The position numbers and the translations under genes were made by a program. From an uncultured Pseudomonadota bacterium (GTDB taxonomy: Bacteria; Pseudomonadota; Gammaproteobacteria; Steroidobacterales; Steroidobacteraceae), in NCBI GenBank assembly GCA_946479515.1, contig CAMLGF010000003.1, forward strand, positions 1 through 64,000: a stretch of 64,000 nt of DNA, read 5' to 3'. Each line of letters starts with the position of its first letter. Position 1 is the stretch's first letter. Positions 16,099 through 24,442 of this stretch are shown piece by piece. Under the pieces are notes generated by a model. That model was not told the origin of the DNA and did no database searches. It saw only the letters and a list, made by a program, of their open reading frames with translations.

Positions 16099-16164
16099 CG
16101 TGCGCGCTCTGTTTTCAATGGGCGCGTCGATGTCGAGTCAGGAATCCACGTCCGGGAGCCGCGA

Positions 16165-16773
16165 GTGAACTCCCGACGCCGCATGCAGCTGTACCGCACG
16201 TCGCACTGGCTCCACTGGACCAGCGCCGCCATCTGCCTCACCGCGCTGCTGTTGTTCAGCATCACCGGCATCACGCTGAACCACGCCGCCTCGATCGGCG
16301 GCGCGCCGGTCGTGAACCGTGGCGAAGCCCGGTTGCCGCAGCCGCTCGAGAGCCTGGTCGCGGGAGCGGACGAGCCCGCGAGTCTGCCGGCGCCGCTGGC
16401 GGACTGGTTGGCAGGCTCGCTCGATATCGACCCGCGCAATGCCAGCGTGGAGTGGTCGCGTGACGAGTTGTACGTGTCCGCGCCCGGCCCGGGCCGCGAC
16501 GCCTGGGTGTCGGTGGACCGTGCCACCGGCGCCGCGACCTACGAACGCACCGACCGTGGCTGGATCGCGTATTTCAACGACCTGCACAAGGGCCGCCACA
16601 CCGGCGTGATCTGGTGGTTGTTCATCGACGTGGTGGCGGCGGCCTGCCTGTTCTTCTCGATCACCGGGCTGATCCTGCTGCAGATTCAGGCGCGGCAACG
16701 CCGCGGCACCTGGCCCCTGGTCACCGGCGGCGCCGGACTGGTGGTCGCGCTGATGATCTTCTTCGCCCATTGA
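16165..16773 (+). CDS. PepSY-associated TM helix protein
   Basis: 202 residues, GTG start. The first helix includes HWLHWTSAAICLTALLLFSITG with His residues typical of the PepSY_TM family, followed by a ~110-residue periplasmic part with a degenerate PepSY segment (AWVSVDRATGAATYERT), then NDLHKGRHTGVIWWLFID and two more helices. PepSY-TM proteins are linked to reduction of ferric siderophores or to respiratory electron transfer across the inner membrane. It opens a four-gene operon ending with apbE, downstream of a Fur-like site, which supports an iron-related reductase role. Confidence 0.82.
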   Translation: MNSRRRMQLYRTSHWLHWTSAAICLTALLLFSITGITLNHAASIGGAPVVNRGEARLPQPLESLVAGADEPASLPAPLADWLAGSLDIDPRNASVEWSRDELYVSAPGPGRDAWVSVDRATGAATYERTDRGWIAYFNDLHKGRHTGVIWWLFIDVVAAACLFFSITGLILLQIQARQRRGTWPLVTGGAGLVVALMIFFAH

Positions 16774-16805
16774 ATAGTTAGACAGTGTCCCGACGGAGAC
16801 GACGA

Positions 16806-17315
16806 ATGTTGCATCGAACCTGCGCCGTGCTCGCGCTGCTGGTGCTCGGCAGCGGCGGTGCGGCCGCCGCCGATCTCAGCCTGAGCGTCGAGATCCCGCC
16901 ATTGCCGGTGGCCGAGTACCACCGCCCGTACGTCGCCATCTGGATCGAAGGCGACGATCAGGCCATCGCCGCGAATCTCGCGCTCTGGTACCAGGTGCGC
17001 GGCGATCACACCAAGTGGCTGCCGGACCTGCGTCAGTGGTGGCGCCGCGGTGGCCGCGACCTCAAGGTGCCGGTCGACGGACTCACCGGCGCCACCCGTC
17101 CCGTGGGCCAGCATCTGTTGAAGTTCGACGCGGCGCAGCCGCCGCTGGCGGGCCTCGAGCCCGGCAAGTACGCCGTGGTCGTCGAGGCCGTGCGCGAAGT
17201 CGGCGGCCGCGAGGCGCTGCGCATCCCGTTCGAATGGCCCATCAAGGCGGCGAAACGCGCATCGGTGCAGGGCGGCAAGGAGCTCGGCACGGTGACGCTG
17301 ACGCTCAACCCCTGA
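16806..17315 (+). CDS. secreted DUF2271 protein
   Basis: 169 residues. ATG 16806 follows GGAGACGAC. Signal peptide to about AAAA-DLS. The sequence YHRPYVAIWIEGDDQAIAAN then LALWYQVRG and LKVPVDGLTGATRP is characteristic of DUF2271, whose genes almost always sit with PepSY-TM, DUF4198 and ApbE partners, as here. It is a candidate periplasmic flavoprotein or partner of the reductase; a covalent FMN site could not be pinpointed (a Thr in DGLTGATRP is the best candidate). It lies 32 nt after the PepSY gene and 11 nt before DUF4198. Confidence 0.82.
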   Translation: MLHRTCAVLALLVLGSGGAAAADLSLSVEIPPLPVAEYHRPYVAIWIEGDDQAIAANLALWYQVRGDHTKWLPDLRQWWRRGGRDLKVPVDGLTGATRPVGQHLLKFDAAQPPLAGLEPGKYAVVVEAVREVGGREALRIPFEWPIKAAKRASVQGGKELGTVTLTLNP

Positions 17316-17326
17316 GGAGTCGCACG

Positions 17327-18130
17327 ATGAACACAATGGTGAAGACCTGCTGGCTGCTGCTGGCGCTGCTGCCAGCCGCGAGCCAGGCGGCGCGGCCCTG
17401 GCTGCTGCCCTCGCAGACGGTGCTCGCGCGCTCCGGCGGCTGGGTGGCCGTGGATGCCGCGCAGGCCGATGACTTGTTCTCGGTGAACCAGGCTGCGTTG
17501 CCCATCGACTCGCTGAGCGTCACGGGTCCGGACGGGCTGCGGGTCGCGCCGCAGAACCCGCACCAGGGCCGTTCGCGCGCGAGCTTCGATCTGGAATTGC
17601 GCCAGCCGGGCACCTATCGCATTGCCGTTGCCGACGACCTGGTGATGGCGCGCTGGCAGGAAGATGGCAAGCCGAAGCGCTGGCGCGGTAAGCCCGCCAA
17701 GATGGCGGCGAACGTTCCGGCTGACGCCGCCGGCGTCGACAGGGAGCTGATGCAGCGCCGTGTCGAGACTTTCGTGACCGTGGGTTCGCCCACCGAAGTT
17801 CGGCACGTGAGCGGCGCCGGATTGGAGCTGGTGCCGCTGCGCCACCCCAACGATCTGTATGCGGGCGAGGTCGCGAAGTTCCGGGTGCTGCTCGACGGCA
17901 AGGCCGCGCAGGACCTGCAGGTCGAGATCATCGCCGCGGGCACCCGCTATCGCGATACGCCCGAGGCGCTCGTGCCGCGGACCGACGTCGACGGTGAATT
18001 TTCCGTGACCTGGCCGGCGCCGGGGTTGTACTGGCTGGCGGCCAGCCTGAGCGACGAGCGGGCGAACATGCCCGGGGTGAAGACGCGCCGTGCGTCCTAC
18101 CACGCCACGTTCGAAGTGCTGCCGCAGTAG
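17327..18130 (+). CDS. secreted DUF4198 protein
   Basis: 267 residues, ATG preceded by GAGGAGTCGC. Signal peptide ending near SQA-ARPW. The mature start RPWLLPSQTVLARSGGWVAV followed by later Ig-like segments (FRVLLDGKAAQDLQVEII; DGEFSVTWPAPGLYWLAAS) matches DUF4198, periplasmic proteins akin to NikK/CbiK-type metal-uptake components. In this operon it likely serves metal (iron) handling. The stop is one base before the apbE start. Confidence 0.82.
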   Translation: MNTMVKTCWLLLALLPAASQAARPWLLPSQTVLARSGGWVAVDAAQADDLFSVNQAALPIDSLSVTGPDGLRVAPQNPHQGRSRASFDLELRQPGTYRIAVADDLVMARWQEDGKPKRWRGKPAKMAANVPADAAGVDRELMQRRVETFVTVGSPTEVRHVSGAGLELVPLRHPNDLYAGEVAKFRVLLDGKAAQDLQVEIIAAGTRYRDTPEALVPRTDVDGEFSVTWPAPGLYWLAASLSDERANMPGVKTRRASYHATFEVLPQ

Positions 18131-18131
18131 T

Positions 18132-19172
18132 TTGCAGCGCTCGTCGTTCATTGCCGCGTTCGCCGCGGTCGCAACGCTGGCAGCCGGTTGCGCGCCGCTG
18201 CGCGGTACGGCGGCGAACACCACGCTGCTCTCGGGCGAGACCATGGGCAGCGCCTGGACGGTCAAGATCGCCGGCCCCCTGCCGCTGCCCGCCGCCGAGC
18301 TGCAGGCCGCCGTCCAGGCTCGCTTCGAAGCCGTGAACCAGGCGCTGAGCACGTATCGGCCCGATTCGGCGCTGTCGCGCTTCAACCAGGACGACCGCGG
18401 CGAATGGGTGGACGTGGACCCCGAGCTGGCCGCCGTCATGGCCTACGCGCTGAGACTCGCCGCCGACAGCGACGGCGCGTACGACATCACGGTGGGGCCA
18501 TTGGTGGACCTCTGGGGATTCGGCCCCGCGCCGGCGACCTTTCAGGCGCCCGATGCGGCCGCGATCGCTGCCGCGCGCGCCCGCGTCGGTTGGCGCAAGG
18601 TGGAGGTGGACGTGAGCGGCCGGAGCGCGCGCAAACAACCCGGAGTGCGCGTCGACCTGTCGTCGCTGGGCAAAGGGCGGGGTGTCGACCGCGTCGCCGA
18701 GTACCTGGACGCGCAGGGCGTCGCCAATTACCTCATCGATCTGTCGGGCAAGCTGCGCGCGCGCGGACAAAACGCGGCGGGCGGCGCGTGGCGAGTGGCC
18801 GTCGAACGGCCGCTGGCCGACGCGACCTCGGAGCACCCGGCGATGGCCACCGAGGTGGTGGCGCTGCGCGATGCGAGCATTGCCACCGCGGGCGACTATC
18901 GTCGTTTCTTCGAGGCCGGCGGCCGCCACTATTCGCACCTCATCGACCCGCGCAGCGGTGAGCCCGTGCGCCACGACACCGTCTCGGCCACCGCGCTCGG
19001 CGGCAGCTGCATGGCGGCCGATGCCTGGGCCACCGTGCTCGTGGTGATGCCGCCGCAGGCCGCGCTCGCGCTCGCGGACTCGCGGCGCTGGCCGGCATTG
19101 CTGATCGAACGGGTGCCTGCGGGCTTTGCGTTGCACCGCAGCCTCGCCTGGCCGGCCGCATCCACGCCCTAG
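18132..19172 (+). CDS. apbE: FAD:protein FMN transferase ApbE (lipoprotein)
   Basis: 346 residues from TTG 18132, chosen because it gives a perfect lipoprotein signal (FIAAFAAVATLAAGC, lipobox LAAGC); a longer GTG start at 18090 would overlap the previous gene by 41 nt. ApbE uses FAD and Mg2+ to attach FMN covalently to Thr of periplasmic partner proteins. Seen are SGETMGSAWTVKIAG, LSTYRPDSALSRFN, GVRVDLSSLGKGRGVD and DAWATVLVVM. In this operon its substrate is probably the DUF2271 or PepSY protein. Translation is probably coupled to DUF4198. Confidence 0.9.
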   Translation: MQRSSFIAAFAAVATLAAGCAPLRGTAANTTLLSGETMGSAWTVKIAGPLPLPAAELQAAVQARFEAVNQALSTYRPDSALSRFNQDDRGEWVDVDPELAAVMAYALRLAADSDGAYDITVGPLVDLWGFGPAPATFQAPDAAAIAAARARVGWRKVEVDVSGRSARKQPGVRVDLSSLGKGRGVDRVAEYLDAQGVANYLIDLSGKLRARGQNAAGGAWRVAVERPLADATSEHPAMATEVVALRDASIATAGDYRRFFEAGGRHYSHLIDPRSGEPVRHDTVSATALGGSCMAADAWATVLVVMPPQAALALADSRRWPALLIERVPAGFALHRSLAWPAASTP

Positions 19173-19264
19173 GCGACCGCGTAGGCTGGCTCCGGCGTGC
19201 TCCGCCGACGCGCGCCGACACGCCGGGCAAGTGGTTAGGCGTCGCGCTCGGGCAGAATGACCCC

Positions 19265-20134
19265 GTGAGCGCGCGCCGCAACGTCTGGCAATTGTTGAAA
19301 GGCACCACCGGCAACTGGCTCGACGACCAGGCCTCGAGCATCAGTGCGGCGCTGGCCTTCTATTGCGCTTTCTCGCTGGCGCCGCTGCTGATCATCAGCG
19401 TCTCCATCGCCAGCTGGATCGTCGGCGCGGATCTCGCCCATTCCTATCTGCGCTCGCAGGTGACGCTGCTGTTCGGCAGCCAGTCGGCGCAGCTGATCCT
19501 GGCCGCGATGGACAGCGCCAACAGCGAAGAGGGCGTCTGGGCCACCGCGCTCAGCGCGCTCATGCTGCTGATCGGCGCGAGCACCGTGTTCGCGGCGTTG
19601 CAGGCGGCATTGCAGCAGATCTGGGGTGGGCACGATTCGCTGCCGCATGGCTGGCGCGCCTTCGTGCGCGCGCGCCTGTTGTCGTTCGGCTTCATCCTCG
19701 CCATCGGCTTCCTGCTGCTGGTGTCGCTGACGCTCACCACGGCCCTGGCCGCCCTGCGCAGCTATGTCACGCACCGGTTCGAAGGCATGGTGGGTTTGTT
19801 CGCCGCGCTCGATTTCCTGATCTCGATCGCGCTCGGCACCGGCCTCGTCGCGTTGATGTACCGCTTTCTGCCGGCCAGGCGCCTGGCATGGCGGCACGTG
19901 CTGACCGGCGCGGCGGTCACAGCGCTGCTGTTTCATCTGGGGCGCTGGGCCATCGGCCTGTACCTGGGGAAGGCGACCCAGCCCACGGCCTATGGGGCGG
20001 CCGCGTCGTTCGCCGCGCTGTTACTGTGGCTGTATTACTCGGCGCAGATCTTCCTGTTCGGCGCGGAATTCACGGCTTGTCTCGGCCGGTCGCGCAAGCC
20101 GCCGCCGCTGGCCGGCAAGGCCGCGGGCACCTGA
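19265..20134 (+). CDS. YihY/BrkB-family inner-membrane protein
   Basis: 289 residues, GTG start. Six predicted helices; the first contains SISAALAFYCAFSLAPLLII, the family signature (AAALAFY), followed by LLIGASTVFAALQAALQQIW and later RRLAWRHVLTGAAVTALLF and YGAAASFAALLLWLYYSAQI. These proteins were once mislabelled ribonuclease BN; their transport or envelope role is unsettled. It stands alone between apbE and a convergent small gene. Confidence 0.88.
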   Translation: MSARRNVWQLLKGTTGNWLDDQASSISAALAFYCAFSLAPLLIISVSIASWIVGADLAHSYLRSQVTLLFGSQSAQLILAAMDSANSEEGVWATALSALMLLIGASTVFAALQAALQQIWGGHDSLPHGWRAFVRARLLSFGFILAIGFLLLVSLTLTTALAALRSYVTHRFEGMVGLFAALDFLISIALGTGLVALMYRFLPARRLAWRHVLTGAAVTALLFHLGRWAIGLYLGKATQPTAYGAAASFAALLLWLYYSAQIFLFGAEFTACLGRSRKPPPLAGKAAGT

Positions 20135-20144
20135 TGCCGCGGGG

Positions 20145-20588
20145 CTACTGGCGCGTGATCTTGAACTTCCCGAATGCCACGCCGAGATCCCACCCGCGAC
20201 CCGTGCCGGTGAGCGCCAGCGAGACTTCGCCCTTGGTCATGGCGCGTGCGCCCGACGACTTCACCGCGCCCGCATGCGCCTCGGCGTCGGCATACGCGCC
20301 GAAAATTTCCTCGATGTTCTTCACGGCCGAGAACTCGCCATGCCCGTTTTCGATGGAGGACTTGCCGGCCGTGAGTCCGCCGCCGCGCGCTTCGAGCTTC
20401 ACGTTGGCCGTCTGGCCATTGGAGCAGGTCACGGTTCCGGTGCCGCTGGCGCGCTTGTAGAGCACGGACCAGCCCTTCATGGTGAAGGTCATGTGGCACT
20501 TCACCGTGGCGGCCGGATCGGCGGCCCAGGCGTGGGTGGCGGCCAGCAGCAGGCCGGTCATGCAGAAGAGTCGCGTCAGGTTTTTCAT
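20145..20588 (-). CDS. small secreted protein of unknown function
   Basis: 147 residues with a signal peptide (LFCMTGLLLAATHAWA-AD). Two cysteines, in TVKCHMTF and TVTCSNGQ, could pair. The mature part is a beta-rich fold: VKLEARGGGLTAGKSSIENG and KGEVSLALTGTGRGWDLGVA. It resembles small DUF992-like or glycine-rich exported proteins but I cannot assign a family. Transcribed leftward, convergent with YihY at a 10-nt gap. Confidence 0.6.
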   Translation of the reverse strand: MKNLTRLFCMTGLLLAATHAWAADPAATVKCHMTFTMKGWSVLYKRASGTGTVTCSNGQTANVKLEARGGGLTAGKSSIENGHGEFSAVKNIEEIFGAYADAEAHAGAVKSSGARAMTKGEVSLALTGTGRGWDLGVAFGKFKITRQ

Positions 20589-21295
20589 GGAGCGGCACGC
20601 TACCTGCGGCCCGACGGCATGGCAAGGTTGTCAGGCCCACTGTCAAATTTACGCCGTGGCTCGCCGTCGCCGCCGCGCGACAGGTAGTTAGGCCGACGGG
20701 GTCCCGGCGGCCGCCGGGCGGGCGCCTCGCGCGGCGAAATGGGCAGGGATATGGAAGTCTCCCGGCCGCCATAACCAAAATTTTCAGCTCACCGGCCACA
20801 ATTTTCTGGCCGGTAGCGTTATCAGCCATGTAGCCTCCCGTTGCGAAAGTTTCTGGCTCATTAATACGATTTTTGGTCGTCATTTGAGCTGTTTTGTGAT
20901 AGAAACTGCGCAGAGTTGATCGGTTGTGACCTGATTCGATCGGTTATGCCCGATCCCGAATGGTACGGACACCAGATTTCAGGGCCCCAGCTCCTTCGTG
21001 AGCCGGCCCGACGAGTCCGAGAAGTGCACGTTGTCCGCGCTCTGTGCGCTTTTCGACAACCGGAGCGCCGCTAGCACCCCTTCGCTGGCGGCGCTCCACC
21101 TTCCCACCCCCTGATCGGTTTTTGTTATCCCTCGATATACGTTTGGGCTTGCCTGCGCGAAATTGCGCGTTCATGATCGAAGTGCAGCGAGGCAAAGCGC
21201 GGAACCTGTGCCTCCTTGCGGTTTCGTGACCGTAGTCGTTCGTTTTTGCGGGCGGGCTGCAATCACACGAAGGAAAAACAAATGAAGGGGGATCC
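20589..21295. other. 707-nt non-coding, AT-richer gap upstream of TonB receptor
   Basis: No confident gene. The segment ~20760-20960 is clearly less GC-rich than its surroundings. On the minus strand an ATG at 20829 has a strong GGGAGG Shine-Dalgarno and begins MADNATGQKIVAGELKI, but the frame soon runs into GC-rich sequence that overlaps the neighbouring gene, so it may be a remnant. The octamer GATCGGTT occurs three times (20918, 20938, 21113), and a long hairpin lies at 21062-21097. The stretch probably holds the receptor promoter; -35/-10 boxes are not convincing. Confidence 0.5.
21062..21097. repeat. 14-bp stem hairpin in receptor upstream region
   Basis: GGAGCGCCGCTAGC (21062-21075) pairs with GCTGGCGGCGCTCC (21084-21097) with one G-U pair and an 8-nt loop. 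No T-run follows on either strand, so it is not a standard terminator; it may be a leader or transcript-end structure. Confidence 0.6.
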
Positions 21296-24200
21296 ATGTC
21301 TGGCAATTCAAAGGCGAGCCTGGCTCGCAGGACCGCTCTCGCCTCGGCGATAACGATGGCGCTTGGCGCGGGCGGTATCGCGCAGGCTCAGAACGCGCCG
21401 GACGAGCCGGCACAGGGTGAAGACATCGTCGTCACCGGTTCGCGCATCGCTCGCGACGTCACGGATGCTTCCACTCCGCTCGCCATCATCAATGCCGAGG
21501 AGATCCGGCTCTCGGGCTCGATGAACGTGGACAAGGTTCTGGGCGACTCGCCGCAGTTCGTACAGGCCACCAACGGCGGCGCGACCGCAAACACAGTTCC
21601 GGCCGGTTCGGCCGCGGGCGCCGCCTATGCCAACCTGCGCGGCTTCGGCCCCACCCGCAGCCTGACGCTGGTCAACGGCCGGCGCTTCGCCATATTCGGA
21701 CCCGAACAGGTCACCGATCTCAACACCATCCCGACAGCGCTCATCGAGCGCACGGAAGTGGTCACCGGCGGATCGTCCGCGGTGTACGGATCGGACGCGA
21801 TCACGGGCGTGGTCAACTTCATCATGCGCGACGACTTCGAGGGCGTGGAAGTCGGCGGCCAGTACGGCTTCGACAGCGCCACCAGCACGCCGACCTTCAG
21901 CAGCGATCTCACCTTCGGCGGCAACTTCGGCGAAGGCCGCGGCAACGCGGTGATCTCGCTGAACTACTACCGGCGAGAGGGTTTCACGCGCCAGGAGCGC
22001 GGCGATTGGGCGGAGCTTCCCTATGGCGAGGCGTGCGTCACCGCCGAGTCCTGGAGCGACCGCCTGATCGGCACGGCCAATGGCGCCTCGGCCGCGAACT
22101 GCGAGGCCTCGGGCGGCAGGATGGGCTTCGTGTTCTCGGGCAGCGGCGACATCCCCAATGGCCGCTTCACCATCCCGACTGCGACACGCAACCTCCCGGC
22201 GGTCGCCAGCGCACTCACGGCGGCGGGTCTCGGCGGCATGGGTGACAACGGTTTCACCTTCGACGATGCCGGCACCACGGCGCGGCTGACTCAGCGACCC
22301 GCGGACGACTTCAATCTCACGCAATACAACTACCTGCAGGTGCCGCAGGAGCGCTGGATGCTGAATGCGTTCACGCACTACGATTTCTCGGAGAAGGCCA
22401 CGGGCTATCTCGAGTTCCACTTCAGCAACAACCGCGTCGACCAGCAGCTCACGCAGTCGAACATCGGCGGCGACTTCCTGTTCGACACCGACAATCCGTA
22501 TCTCGGCGCCGACATGCAAGCCCTGCTGGCGCAGCTCGATGCCAACGAGACCGGCACGCGCACGCTGCAGCAGGGGCCGATCACCTACACCACCACGCCG
22601 AACGATGGCCGCGCGGTACTGAGCGCGGGCCGGCGCCTGGTGGAGCTGCCTTTCCGGCACAACGTCGACGACCACAACGTGTGGCGCACCGCAGTCGGCT
22701 TCAAAGGCGAGCTCGGCAATGTCTCCGGGGATTTCCTGCGCAATCTGCGCTACGACGTGTACTACACCTTCGCGCGCTCCGAGGACAGCAGCCGCCAGGA
22801 AGGCAGTGCCTCGCGCAGCCGCTACGCAGCGGCCCTGCTGTCGCAGAACGGCGCGCCGCCCGTCGCCAACATCTTCGGGCAGAACCTGGACGAGGCCGCG
22901 GTCAACGCCATCAAGATCAATGCCACGAACGTCACCAATGCCGAGCAGCAGGTGATCGCGGCAACCCTGGGTGGCGAAGCCTTCGACCTGCCTGCGGGTG
23001 CGGTGGGATTCTCGCTGGGACTCGAGTGGCGCAAGGCCGAGGCCGAGTACATCCCGGACGAGTTCCTGCGCTCGGGCGACGTCGTGGGCTTCAACCCCGG
23101 CCTGCCGACGGCGGGCGAGGTCAGCGTCAAGGAAATCTACGGCGAAGTGCGCGTGCCGCTGCTGACGGACCTGCCGCTGGTGCGCAGTCTCACGGCCAAC
23201 GGCGGCTTCCGCAGCTCGGACTACGACCTCGACGGCGTGGGCCGCGTGTCCACCTACCTCTACGGTCTCGACTGGCGGCTCAACAGATCATTCGCCTTTC
23301 GCGGCCAGTTCCAGCGTGCGATCCGCGCGCCGAACATCGGCGATCTGTTCGGCGGCCTGCAGCTGAATTTCCCGACGCTGACGGATCCCTGCTCCAGCCG
23401 GAACACCGCCAATCAGACCGAGGCGGTGCGCCAGCTGTGCATCGCCACGGGCGTACCGGCCGCCGCGGTGTTCACCGCGGGCGTGCAGCCCGACAACGTC
23501 GTGCCTTCGCGCTCGGGCGGCAATCCGGATCTGCAGGAAGAGAGCTCCGATACGCGCACCATCGGCCTGGTGATCACGCCGGAGGCCGTGCCCGATCTGG
23601 CAGTGACCATCGATTACTTCAAGATCACGCTGGATGACGCCATCGCGCAGCTCGGTGGCGGCGCGCAGAACACGCTGAACCTGTGCTATTTCACCGTGCA
23701 GGATGCCGCCAGCGATTTCTGTCAGGCCGTGCATCGCAATACGGCGACGGGTGCGATCAGCGTGCCGCTGTCGCTCGACGTGCTGCAGGCGAATATCGGC
23801 GGACTCAAGACCTCGGGCATCGACCTGCAGGGCCGCTATGGCTTCGACGTGGGCAAGCACCGCTTCGACGTGAGCACCTTCTGGACGTACACCGACGAGT
23901 TCACCGTGACGCCCATGCAGGCGACGCCGGAGAACACCAACGAGTGCGTGGGTTCCTATGGCGCGACCTGCGGAGAACCGATTCCACAGTACAAGGGTGT
24001 CACGCGCTTCACCTGGACACTGGGCGATCTCGGCGTGAGCCTGCGGCATCGCTTCATCGACAGCGTGACGACGGACCGCTACCTGCTGCCGCGGCGCCGC
24101 GGCGTCACGCCACCGGCGCTGTCATCGCTGACGAACCCGAAGCTCGGCGCGCGGAATTACATCGATCTCTCGGTCACCTATGACATCGGCGAGAAGGCCG

Positions 24201-24343
24201 AGCTGTTCGCCGGCGTGAACAATCTCTTCGACTCTGATCCACCGGTCATCGTCGGCCAGGGCGGATATGGAAACACGTTTCCGGCCACCTACGACTATGC
24301 CGGCATGACGCTGTTTCTGGGGTTCAACCTGAAGTCGTTTTAA
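21296..24343 (+). CDS. TonB-dependent outer-membrane receptor
   Basis: 1015 residues. The signal peptide ends near AQA-QN, then the TonB box DIVVTGSRI (~43-51), the plug (LRGFGPTRSLTLVNGRRF; GSSAVYGSDAITGVVNFIM) and a 22-strand barrel ending LFLGFNLKSF with the C-terminal Phe of outer-membrane barrels. Receptors of this large type import oligosaccharides, siderophores or other ligands using the proton motive force through TonB. The N-terminus lacks an STN signalling domain. No sugar gene is directly adjacent, but the rhamnose locus follows after the terminator, so an oligosaccharide role is plausible and unproven. ATG 21296 follows AGGGGG. Confidence 0.93.
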   Translation: MSGNSKASLARRTALASAITMALGAGGIAQAQNAPDEPAQGEDIVVTGSRIARDVTDASTPLAIINAEEIRLSGSMNVDKVLGDSPQFVQATNGGATANTVPAGSAAGAAYANLRGFGPTRSLTLVNGRRFAIFGPEQVTDLNTIPTALIERTEVVTGGSSAVYGSDAITGVVNFIMRDDFEGVEVGGQYGFDSATSTPTFSSDLTFGGNFGEGRGNAVISLNYYRREGFTRQERGDWAELPYGEACVTAESWSDRLIGTANGASAANCEASGGRMGFVFSGSGDIPNGRFTIPTATRNLPAVASALTAAGLGGMGDNGFTFDDAGTTARLTQRPADDFNLTQYNYLQVPQERWMLNAFTHYDFSEKATGYLEFHFSNNRVDQQLTQSNIGGDFLFDTDNPYLGADMQALLAQLDANETGTRTLQQGPITYTTTPNDGRAVLSAGRRLVELPFRHNVDDHNVWRTAVGFKGELGNVSGDFLRNLRYDVYYTFARSEDSSRQEGSASRSRYAAALLSQNGAPPVANIFGQNLDEAAVNAIKINATNVTNAEQQVIAATLGGEAFDLPAGAVGFSLGLEWRKAEAEYIPDEFLRSGDVVGFNPGLPTAGEVSVKEIYGEVRVPLLTDLPLVRSLTANGGFRSSDYDLDGVGRVSTYLYGLDWRLNRSFAFRGQFQRAIRAPNIGDLFGGLQLNFPTLTDPCSSRNTANQTEAVRQLCIATGVPAAAVFTAGVQPDNVVPSRSGGNPDLQEESSDTRTIGLVITPEAVPDLAVTIDYFKITLDDAIAQLGGGAQNTLNLCYFTVQDAASDFCQAVHRNTATGAISVPLSLDVLQANIGGLKTSGIDLQGRYGFDVGKHRFDVSTFWTYTDEFTVTPMQATPENTNECVGSYGATCGEPIPQYKGVTRFTWTLGDLGVSLRHRFIDSVTTDRYLLPRRRGVTPPALSSLTNPKLGARNYIDLSVTYDIGEKAELFAGVNNLFDSDPPVIVGQGGYGNTFPATYDYAGMTLFLGFNLKSF

Positions 24344-24365
24344 GCGCGTCCCCCCGCGTGAACGA

Positions 24366-24405
24366 GACTCCCGTCGCCGCGAGGCGGCGGGGGTCCCGTT
24401 TTTTT
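24366..24405 (+). terminator. Rho-independent terminator after TonB receptor
   Basis: A GC-rich hairpin (GTCGCCGC, loop GAG, GCGGCGGGGG with an outer TCCCG) is followed by seven T residues at 24399-24405. It separates the rightward receptor from the leftward rhamnose operon. Confidence 0.75.
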
Positions 24406-24442
24406 CCCCGCTGTGGCGCGGTGGTTCGGTGCGCGCGGCGCC

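Noticed and set aside
20035..20883. A 282-residue minus-strand frame starting in the AT-rich gap
   Set aside because: Most of it overlaps a well-supported small secreted protein gene in another frame; only the first ~30 residues have unusual composition.
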